Shown here: positions 1 to 4,619 of the stretch, one piece after another
How positions within the stretch are numbered: position 1 is the stretch's first letter
How the letters are laid out: every line of letters starts with the position of its first letter
Source of the DNA: Candidatus Omnitrophota bacterium
GTDB taxonomy: Bacteria > Omnitrophota > Gorgyraeia > Tantalellales > Tantalellaceae
Assembly: GCA_030631915.1 (NCBI GenBank)
Contig: DAOVKF010000105.1
Span: 1 to 5,322 of the forward strand
DNA length: 5,322 nucleotides
Direction of reading: 5' to 3'
The notes under the pieces: model-generated
What the model was told of the DNA's origin: nothing
What the model saw: the letters and a program-made list of their open reading frames with translations, nothing else
The model's database searches: none
Translations under genes and position numbers: made by a program

Positions 1-30
1 AAGCAGAGCATCTGAAGGGTCAGTGATACC

Positions 31-80
31 AATTCGAACCCTTATATCTGTCATCCAAAAGCGCAAGGGTTTGAATTTTT
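31..80 (+). terminator. Candidate intrinsic terminator of an unseen upstream gene
   Basis: Bases 31-43 (AATTCGAACCCTT) can pair with 65-77 (AAGGGTTTGAATT) over 13 positions, the only non-Watson-Crick one being a G-U pair. The 3' arm runs into five T residues at 76-80. The 21-base loop is larger than usual, which lowers confidence. A plus-strand gene could end just upstream, since two frames stop at 13-15 and 24-26, but too little is present to identify one. A second AAGGGT at 15-20 can compete for the same ACCCTT at 38-43, so an attenuator-like switch is conceivable. Confidence 0.35.
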
Positions 81-152
81 GTAGGGGCCCCATAATACGG
101 TTTGAAAGAAAATGGGGTCAGCCCTTACAGGGCATAGCCGGAAGGAGGTGGC

Positions 153-437
153 ATGATCATTGATGAAAATCGCGGAATAACGGATAACGAGATATTGCCT
201 CTGGACAAATCCCTGAAAGTATTGCGGTACAGGACCATTAAAAAGAACACGGGTCTCGGATGGTGGTCGGCCGTAGTGCTCCTGGAAGATCATGAGAAAA
301 AGCAGGTTTGTTTCTACCGGTGGCGTAGAAAGGCAGGCGCCTGGAAACGGGACAAGAAACTGCCTTTCAGAAAGCGCGGCGACTGGTCTGCGATCAAAGA
401 GGCGGTTGAATCTTTTCTGGGAGATCTGGACGGATAG
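153..437 (+). CDS. Small basic hypothetical protein (94 aa)
   Basis: I do not recognise this protein. It is a complete 94-residue product with no signal peptide or membrane segment, so it is probably cytoplasmic. The ATG at 153 is chosen because AAGGAGGTG at 142-150 is a nine-base match to the 16S anti-Shine-Dalgarno, though it lies close to the start (two bases between). The acidic N-terminus (residues 1-18) is followed by a central part rich in Trp, Arg and Lys: WW at 37-38, YRWRRK at 55-60, W64 and W78. A probable amphipathic helix closes the protein (residues 79-91). The mixed basic/aromatic centre could suit nucleic-acid or protein binding, but that is only a guess. It stands alone, 262 bases before the HD-GYP regulator, with the latter's own promoter candidates in between. 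A small GCCCT/AGGGC hairpin (121-133) lies just upstream of the ribosome binding site. Confidence 0.72.
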   Translation: MIIDENRGITDNEILPLDKSLKVLRYRTIKKNTGLGWWSAVVLLEDHEKKQVCFYRWRRKAGAWKRDKKLPFRKRGDWSAIKEAVESFLGDLDG

Positions 438-520
438 GAATTCATGGGCTGGTGATGCCGGAGCGTTCCCGATCTCAGGCCGTTCATGGATCGCGGCAGT
501 TTTGTCCAATTGCGGCAGGG

Positions 521-540
521 CCTTCATAAGCCTTCATAAG
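521..540. repeat. Perfect 10-bp tandem duplication (CCTTCATAAG x2)
   Basis: CCTTCATAAG occurs twice head to tail, at 521-530 and 531-540, and the next three bases (CCT) begin a third copy that is not completed. It is noncoding and lies just upstream of the promoter candidates for the HD-GYP regulator. It could be a slippage product or a pair of regulator half-sites one helical turn apart. Confidence 0.85.
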
Positions 541-546
541 CCTGTC

Positions 547-575
547 TTTGCATTTTTTGTCCGGCATGATATACT
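547..575 (+). promoter_or_regulatory. Sigma70-type promoter candidate P1 for the HD-GYP regulator
   Basis: TTTGCA at 547-552 (4 of 6 to TTGACA) is separated by 17 bases from TATACT at 570-575 (5 of 6 to TATAAT). The -10 box is preceded by TGA, giving an extended -10 (TGATATACT). Transcription would start near 582, leaving a leader of roughly 115 bases before the ATG at 700. The call rests on consensus match and spacing only. Confidence 0.5.
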
Positions 576-585
576 TTGATATACT
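557..585 (+). promoter_or_regulatory. Overlapping promoter candidate P2, shifted by 10 bp
   Basis: TTGTCC at 557-562 (4 of 6 to TTGACA) is followed after 17 bases by a second TATACT at 580-585, again with an extended -10 TGA. This box exists because GATATACTT is duplicated with a 10-base period (568-576 and 578-586). P1 and P2 would lie on the same face of the helix and could not be bound by two polymerases at once. Confidence 0.45.
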
Positions 586-587
586 TG
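568..587. repeat. 10-bp tandem duplication of the -10 region (GATATACTT)
   Basis: The units are GATATACTTT at 568-577 and GATATACTTG at 578-587, identical in nine of ten bases. The repeat duplicates an extended -10 box. A second, unrelated 10-bp tandem duplication sits about 30 bases upstream. Confidence 0.85.
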
Positions 588-605
588 TGTGATAAGGGCG
601 CCCGA

Positions 606-623
606 CCGGAGCGGAACGCTCGG
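606..623 (+). other. Leader hairpin 1 (GAGCG-GAA-CGCTC)
   Basis: GAGCG at 609-613 pairs with CGCTC at 617-621 around a three-base loop, and CC (606-607) can extend the stem with GG (622-623) across one bulged G. It lies early in the predicted transcript of the HD-GYP gene. No T-tract follows, so it is not an intrinsic terminator. Confidence 0.4.
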
Positions 624-635
624 GAGCCGGGGGGA

Positions 636-707
636 ATGAAAAGGATCCGTTACAGGACGCCGGGAGGCGTTCAGGTTCAGACCCGAAAGGCGGGGAAAAA
701 TGGTTGA
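636..707 (+). CDS. Possible 23-codon leader ORF overlapping the HD-GYP start
   Basis: An ATG at 636, preceded by a run of G at 629-634, opens 23 codons and stops at TGA 705-707, so it overlaps the first eight bases of the HD-GYP gene. The peptide is very basic (MKRIRYRTPGG at its start, RKAGKNG at its end). The overlap would allow translational coupling, but open frames this short arise by chance and the G-run is a poor Shine-Dalgarno. It is listed only because of its position. Confidence 0.15.
   Translation: MKRIRYRTPGGVQVQTRKAGKNG
655..672 (+). other. Leader hairpin 2 (stem with GGGA tetraloop)
   Basis: Bases 655-661 pair with 666-672, giving seven pairs of which one is G-U, around the loop GGGA, which fits the stable GNRA tetraloop pattern. 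It ends 27 bases before the ATG at 700, so it could influence ribosome access or mRNA stability. No known riboswitch class was recognised here. Confidence 0.45.
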
Positions 708-1731
708 TGAGCAGAAAGCGCAGATTTTGGTCGTGGACGATAAGGTCGAACTTGCCGGGATGATGGAGCAGGCTTTAACGGCAAGGGGTTATAAAGTTCA
801 GAAAGCTTACAGCGCTGAAGAGGCGCTTAAGATCATCAACAGTGACATACATCTGGTGATCTCGGACATAATGATGCCGGGAGTGAACGGGATCCAGTTG
901 CTCCGGCTGATAAAGGAAAAACAGCCCCTGACCGAGGTCGTCATGATGACGGGCTATGCGACACTGGACGACGCTATCACATGCATGAAGGAAGGGGCCT
1001 ATGATTTTATTGTCAAGCCCTTTACCCTGAATACCGCCGGTTATGTGGCGCAAAGAGCGCTCGAGAAACGCGAACTCGTCATCAAGAACATGAATTATCA
1101 GGCGAATCTTGAAAAAGAAGTAAAGATCAGGACAGAAGAGCTGGTAAAGAAAAATGAGGAGATAAAGAATCTGTATCTGCGCGCCATAAGGGCTCTGGCA
1201 TACAGCCTGGAGGCCAAGGACAAATATACCGAGAATCATTCGCGGAGGGTAACGTCTAACGCCCTTGAGGTCGCGGTCCAGATGACATTATCGGACAGGC
1301 AGAGAGAGAACATTGAGGTCGCGGGCCTTTTGCACGATATAGGGAAGATAGGGATAAGGGAAAGCGTGTTGACCAAGCCCGGCAGTCTGACGCCCGAGGA
1401 GTACGAACACATAAAAGAGCATCCGATACTCGCTGAACGCATATTATCTCCGATAAAGGAACTAAAGGACGTGATCAAGATCATCCGGCATCATCATGAA
1501 CGTTTTGACGGAAAAGGATATCCCGACGGGTTGAAGGGCGAGGAGATACCCCTGGAGTCGAGGATACTTGCCGTGTGCGACACATATGACGCCATGACCT
1601 CAAACAGGTCCTATCGAAAGGCTTTCTCCAGGGAAGATACCATCAAGGAAATAAAGAAAATGAGCGGCAGTCAGTTTGACCCTCAGATCGTCCAGAGCTG
1701 GATCGTCAGCGCGTTACAGAAACAGGAATGA
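700..1731 (+). CDS. Response regulator with HD-GYP domain (predicted c-di-GMP phosphodiesterase)
   Basis: A 343-residue cytoplasmic protein of RpfG-like REC/HD-GYP architecture. The receiver domain (about 7-122) has the acidic pair D13-D14, phospho-acceptor D56 in SDIMMPG, T84 and the K106-P107 switch. A charged, probably coiled-coil linker (about 123-160) leads to the HD-GYP domain (about 161-340). All expected metal ligands and signatures are present: H180, H212-D213 in LLHDIGKIGI, H241 in KEHP, H265-H266 before ERFDGKGYPDGL (GYP at 273-275), and D294. In known family members this domain hydrolyses cyclic-di-GMP to pGpG or GMP, with activity set by receiver phosphorylation. The intact residues predict activity, though this is not proven. 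The ATG follows GGGG at 692-695 with suitable spacing. Tandem promoter candidates and a structured leader precede it. The likely kinase partner is the converging histidine kinase next door. Confidence 0.95.
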   Translation: MVDEQKAQILVVDDKVELAGMMEQALTARGYKVQKAYSAEEALKIINSDIHLVISDIMMPGVNGIQLLRLIKEKQPLTEVVMMTGYATLDDAITCMKEGAYDFIVKPFTLNTAGYVAQRALEKRELVIKNMNYQANLEKEVKIRTEELVKKNEEIKNLYLRAIRALAYSLEAKDKYTENHSRRVTSNALEVAVQMTLSDRQRENIEVAGLLHDIGKIGIRESVLTKPGSLTPEEYEHIKEHPILAERILSPIKELKDVIKIIRHHHERFDGKGYPDGLKGEEIPLESRILAVCDTYDAMTSNRSYRKAFSREDTIKEIKKMSGSQFDPQIVQSWIVSALQKQE

Positions 1732-1743
1732 GGAGCCCGCAGC

Positions 1744-1773
1744 AAGAGGAAGTTCTTTTATGCCCTCTTTTTT
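1744..1773 (+). terminator. Weak terminator candidate after the HD-GYP gene
   Basis: AAGAGG at 1744-1749 pairs with CCTCTT at 1764-1769, and six T residues cover 1768-1773. The stem is short (6 bp) with a 14-base loop. The site overlaps the 3' end of the converging kinase gene, so any termination of the plus-strand transcript would occur inside that coding region. There is no matching T-tract for the minus strand. Confidence 0.3.
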
Positions 1774-2738
1774 CTCAGATTGCACGGCAGGGTCACGATA
1801 AACCTGGTGCCGGTTTCCGGATGGCTTTCAGCCCAGATGCTGCCTCTGTGCAGATCGATGATATCTTTTACTATAGCTAGCCCCAGTCCGGCCCCGTCTT
1901 CTGAACTGTGCAGCCTTTTGTATTTATCAAAGATATTTTCCAATTCATGCTGGGGGATATGGGAGCCCGTATTATGGATCACGAGTTTTACGATATCCGT
2001 TTCCCTGGAAAGCAGCACGTTTATCCGGCAGTTGTCCGGCGTGTATTTCGCGGCGTTGCCTAAGAGATTGTTTATTACCTGCGAGATCTTGTCCTTATCA
2101 GCCCACAGGTGAAAATTTTCACCGTGTATTTGTTTTTCTATCTTTATGCCTTTCCCTTTGAGCCTGATCTCGAATTCCTTCTCCTGTTTTTCAAGCATTT
2201 CCTGGAGATCAAAGGATGTCCTGTGGATATCCACCACGCCTGCTTCGATCTTATGCATATCCATCAGACTGCTCGTCAGCCTGCTCATTCTTCCTGTCAC
2301 GTTCTGGCACAAGTGGAGTATTTCCTTCTGTTTGTCAGTGATCGTCCCATATATGCCGCCGGTCATGTTTTCAATGCTTCCCCTGATCATGAATAACGGG
2401 TTCACTAACTCGTGGAAGACGCTGGCGATAAATTTAGACCTTGACTTGTCATGCTGTCTTAGCTGCATAATGTGGGAGACCAGACCATGCAAAATGTCAT
2501 GTGTCAGCAGATATCCGATTATAGTGATGAAGATCGCCAGAAAGACAAGAAAGCCGATGCTGCCGATAAGGATGTTAATGCTGAATAATTTAGCCACGAT
2601 AATATAAAACAGGACCAGAAACGGGATAACTGACATCAGGGCGAAGGCATTGTGGAATCTGGCATACGGATTTTTCCGAAAGTCTTTCAAGGCCGCTTTT
2701 TGTTCCTCATGTGCCGCTCCCCTTTTTTTGTTACTCAT
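1758..2738 (-). CDS. Membrane-bound sensor histidine kinase, intramembrane-sensing type
   Basis: A 326-residue kinase with a short basic N-terminus and two close transmembrane segments (about 33-52 and 54-78) joined by almost no loop. There is no periplasmic sensor domain and no evident HAMP or PAS domain. This arrangement is typical of kinases that sense events within the membrane or through a partner protein. The HisKA domain (about 100-165) has H109 in FHELVNPL; E110 and N113 keep the ExxN motif linked to phosphatase activity. The ATPase domain (about 210-318) shows the N-box INNLLGNAAKYTPD (222-235), an F-box-like IFDKYKR (269-275) and the G2 box GAGLGLAIV (282-290). The G1 box is degenerate: N256-T-G258-S-H260 where DxGxG is usual. 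The ATG is preceded by GGGG at 2744-2747 on the minus strand. It converges on the HD-GYP regulator gene, its likely phosphotransfer partner by proximity. Confidence 0.92.
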   Translation of the reverse strand: MSNKKRGAAHEEQKAALKDFRKNPYARFHNAFALMSVIPFLVLFYIIVAKLFSINILIGSIGFLVFLAIFITIIGYLLTHDILHGLVSHIMQLRQHDKSRSKFIASVFHELVNPLFMIRGSIENMTGGIYGTITDKQKEILHLCQNVTGRMSRLTSSLMDMHKIEAGVVDIHRTSFDLQEMLEKQEKEFEIRLKGKGIKIEKQIHGENFHLWADKDKISQVINNLLGNAAKYTPDNCRINVLLSRETDIVKLVIHNTGSHIPQHELENIFDKYKRLHSSEDGAGLGLAIVKDIIDLHRGSIWAESHPETGTRFIVTLPCNLRKKRA

Positions 2739-2815
2739 CTCGTCCCCTTTTAAATCCGAAGTAAAAGGCCATTTTTTGCTGAAGAAAGCATCTTACGATA
2801 CACAACTTTTAATTT

Positions 2816-2844
2816 ATTTTAGCAGATTATTTATTTTGACGCAA
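2816..2844 (-). promoter_or_regulatory. Promoter candidate for the histidine kinase
   Basis: Read on the minus strand, TTGCGT (2844-2839) is separated by 17 bases from TAAAAT (2821-2816), which matches TATAAT at 5 of 6 positions. The -35 box is poor (3 of 6). It lies in the most AT-rich part of the window (about 80 percent A+T over 2801-2840), where chance matches are common. The leader to the ATG would be about 70 bases. Confidence 0.35.
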
Positions 2845-2893
2845 GCGCGGATATTTCTTTGCAAATATTTTTCAGGTATGAGCGGCAAAAGTA

Positions 2894-2922
2894 TTGGAAA
2901 ATCGGCACATGCGGCGTATAAT
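2894..2922 (+). promoter_or_regulatory. Sigma70-type promoter for the peptidase-like/ROK operon
   Basis: TTGGAA at 2894-2899 (4 of 6 to TTGACA) and a perfect TATAAT at 2917-2922 are separated by the ideal 17 bases. Transcription would start near 2929 and give a leader of about 60 bases to the ATG at 2988. It is the best consensus promoter in the window and faces away from the kinase promoter, so both regulatory regions share one intergenic gap. Confidence 0.6.
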
Positions 2923-2987
2923 GATAACATATAAGGGCGTAAAGTGGATGTCAAAATCGTTTCGGACGGACCGGGAGGTATTAAAGC

Positions 2988-3509
2988 ATGAAAAGCGGCG
3001 ACATTTTGTTATTCAAGGCTGAAAACGATATCCTTTCCATGATCATCGCGTGGGGCACGAATAGCAGGTATTCACATGTTGCTGTTTGCGTGTCCCCGGG
3101 CATGAACCTCGCGATAGAGGCGATAACAAAAGGCGGCGTCAGGGCTCGGGACATCAGGGCGGTGCCGCGGGAACGATACGATGTATACAGGGTCAGGGAA
3201 GGACACGCGTACGATCCGGATAGAACGATATCGTATCTTGTGCGCGCTCTGAACAACCGGTATGATTACCTGGGCGTGATCTTTCTCGGGATACTGAAAC
3301 TCCTGGCCAGGATCGGGATACCGCTTAAAGATATCGCCAATAAATGGCAGAAGGACAGGGATTATTTCTGTTCGGAGCTGTGCTACGAAGCCTTCTATTC
3401 GGGCGGCGGGCTTGATATTGTTCCGGATGTCCCTGACTCAGATGTAACAGCGCCGGGGGATATAGCGAAGAGCCCGGTCATGGAAGCGGTAGAAGAGGTG
3501 GTAGGATGA
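2988..3509 (+). CDS. YiiX-like permuted NlpC/P60 papain-like enzyme
   Basis: A 173-residue protein with the hallmarks of the permuted papain-like (YiiX/YaeF, C92) branch of the NlpC/P60 superfamily. In this branch the catalytic His comes before the Cys. The order seen is SGDILLF (3-9), YSHVAV with H30, a conserved acidic position E44 in AIEAI, YDYLGV (92-97), FCSEL with C128, and APGDIA (155-160), which matches the usual late (S/T)PGD segment. C128, H30 and probably E44 form the predicted catalytic set. Relatives include amidases, endopeptidases and lipid-modifying enzymes, so the substrate (peptidoglycan peptide, lipid or other amide/ester bond) is not determined. There is no signal peptide; a hydrophobic stretch at 95-107 is probably part of the fold. 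GGGAGGT at 2973-2979 supports the start. The stop codon overlaps the next gene's start as ATGA. Confidence 0.88.
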   Translation: MKSGDILLFKAENDILSMIIAWGTNSRYSHVAVCVSPGMNLAIEAITKGGVRARDIRAVPRERYDVYRVREGHAYDPDRTISYLVRALNNRYDYLGVIFLGILKLLARIGIPLKDIANKWQKDRDYFCSELCYEAFYSGGGLDIVPDVPDSDVTAPGDIAKSPVMEAVEEVVG

Positions 3510-4474
3510 AAAAAAATATTATCGGTGTTGATATAGGCGGGACAAAGATAGCTTCCGGCATTGTAAGCGCTGACGGCGGGCTCGGGAAGACGGTTATCCT
3601 TCCGACGCTCGCGGCGAAAGGCGCGGACGTTTCCCTGAACCAGGTGATGGTCTCAATAGAAATGCTTTTGTCAGGGATCGCCGCGGGTAAAAAGAGCGTA
3701 AGAGGTATCGGCATATGCGCGCCCGGACCGCTTGATCCGGGCAGGGGAGTAGTGCATAATCCCCCCAATCTTCCGGGATGGAAAGACGTGCCGCTGGCGG
3801 CCCTTGTCAGAAAAAGGTTCGGGATCGACACAAAGCTGGAAAACGACGCCAATGCCGCGGGCATGGCGGAGATGGTATGGGGGGCGGCCAAAGGGTATAA
3901 GAACATCTTTTATATAACGGTAAGTACCGGCATAGGGACCGGTATCATCATAGGCGGGAAGATATATCACGGAAAGAACGGAATGGCCGGCGAGGGAGGC
4001 CATGTAACGGTGAATTATGACGATAAGGACGCTGTTTGCGGATGCGGTAATACCGGTTGCGTGGAAGCGATAGCATCCGGGCTCCATACTGTGCGGCGGT
4101 TGAGAGAGAGCCTGAGGAAAAGACCGCGGGTAAGGACCTGTATCGTGGATATGGCGGGCGGAGACCTGGATAAAGTAACAATGCGCACGGTCGCTGAAGC
4201 GGCGAGAAAGAAAGACAGGCTGGCCATAGAGACGATCAGGAAGCAGGGAGAGGTGCTGGGTATATGGCTGGGCAGCATGATAAGCGTCCTGGACCCCGAG
4301 ATCATCGTGATCGGCGGAGGTGTATCCATGATAGGAGAACTTATCTTTAAGGAGATAAGAAGGTCCGCGTACGGGCACACCATAAACGTCTTTGCGGCGG
4401 GGACACCGATAGTCAGGGCGAAACTGAAGAAGAACGTGGGTGTGTTCGGCGCCGCGTCAGTGTTCATGGCGTAA
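3506..4474 (+). CDS. ROK-family sugar kinase (glucokinase-like)
   Basis: A full-length 322-residue ROK kinase. The N-terminal phosphate-binding motif is DIGGTKIA (9-16). ENDANAA (112-118) carries the expected catalytic base D114, and STGIGTGII (140-148) is the second phosphate loop. The ROK zinc signature is complete: E163 and H166 in GEGGHV, Cys at 178, 180 and 185, and E187 in GCVEAIASG. IIVIGGGVS (266-274) is the C-terminal adenosine-side motif. Family members phosphorylate glucose, N-acetylglucosamine, N-acetylmannosamine, allose or fructose with ATP; the specificity cannot be read here, so glucokinase is only the default label. There is no helix-turn-helix, so it is an enzyme and not a ROK repressor. 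The start overlaps the preceding gene by four bases (ATGA), with GAGGTGG just upstream, which indicates translational coupling. Confidence 0.95.
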   Translation: MKKNIIGVDIGGTKIASGIVSADGGLGKTVILPTLAAKGADVSLNQVMVSIEMLLSGIAAGKKSVRGIGICAPGPLDPGRGVVHNPPNLPGWKDVPLAALVRKRFGIDTKLENDANAAGMAEMVWGAAKGYKNIFYITVSTGIGTGIIIGGKIYHGKNGMAGEGGHVTVNYDDKDAVCGCGNTGCVEAIASGLHTVRRLRESLRKRPRVRTCIVDMAGGDLDKVTMRTVAEAARKKDRLAIETIRKQGEVLGIWLGSMISVLDPEIIVIGGGVSMIGELIFKEIRRSAYGHTINVFAAGTPIVRAKLKKNVGVFGAASVFMA

Positions 4475-4487
4475 ACACGTAAACCGG

Positions 4488-4517
4488 CCCGGGATCCGGG
4501 GATCGAAAGATCGATCC
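4488..4517. repeat. GATC-rich small palindromes after the ROK gene
   Basis: CCCGG (4488-4492) pairs with CCGGG (4496-4500), and immediately after it GGATCG (4500-4505) pairs with CGATCC (4512-4517); the inner register GATC-GAAA-GATC also forms a tetraloop hairpin. Five GATC sites fall between 4493 and 4555. There is no T-tract. It is noncoding and its function is unknown. Confidence 0.5.
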
Positions 4518-4525
4518 TTCGACGC

Positions 4526-4556
4526 GGACCACGGCCACGGCAATGGCCGTGGATCC
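4526..4556. repeat. Strong 9-12 bp inverted repeat in the 4475-4619 gap
   Basis: CCACGGCCA (4529-4537) pairs perfectly with TGGCCGTGG (4544-4552) around a six-base loop. Three outer pairs (4526-4528 with 4554-4556) can be added across a single bulged A. It is the most stable hairpin visible in the window. No T-tract follows, so it is not a standard intrinsic terminator; it could stabilise the upstream mRNA 3' end, act with Rho, or be a dispersed palindromic repeat. Confidence 0.65.
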
Positions 4557-4619
4557 TTGCTCAGGATTCCGCCCGAAGGGCGAAAAAAACAGGTACTACG
4601 GGCATGCCTGTGAGGCTCC

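Noticed and set aside
1..57. tRNA-like words: AGAGCA, TTCGAACC and a terminal TCCA
   Set aside because: No cloverleaf forms. The base before TTC is not G, the T-stem does not pair at the required positions and no acceptor 5' strand is in the window. The words are better explained by the inverted repeat at 31-77.
110..133. AATGGGGTCAG next to a GCCCT/AGGGC hairpin, resembling words sometimes seen near REP-associated transposases
   Set aside because: There is only one copy, no Y1 transposase gene is nearby and no second palindrome is in the window.
2..163. Plus-strand frame open from the left edge to TGA at 161-163
   Set aside because: It would run through the terminator-like hairpin and past the strong Shine-Dalgarno of the gene at 153. 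Its translation has no recognisable motif, and a stop-free stretch of this length occurs by chance.
590..699. Cyclic-di-GMP (GEMM) riboswitch upstream of the HD-GYP gene
   Set aside because: The gene context was suggestive, but the conserved core blocks of the class are not present in the leader.
1780..2607. Several open plus-strand frames opposite the kinase
   Set aside because: They lie entirely within the kinase gene on the other strand, lack family motifs and are shadows of its codon pattern.
3478..4467. Long minus-strand frames opposite the ROK kinase, up to 235 codons
   Set aside because: The plus-strand ROK gene has complete family motifs across the same region. The opposite frames are Pro/Ser/Arg-rich shadows without motifs.
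4570..4590. CGCCC-GAA-GGGCG hairpin with a run of seven A as an intrinsic terminator
   Set aside because: On the plus strand the hairpin is followed by A, and on the minus strand the T-run precedes the hairpin, so neither orientation is a terminator.
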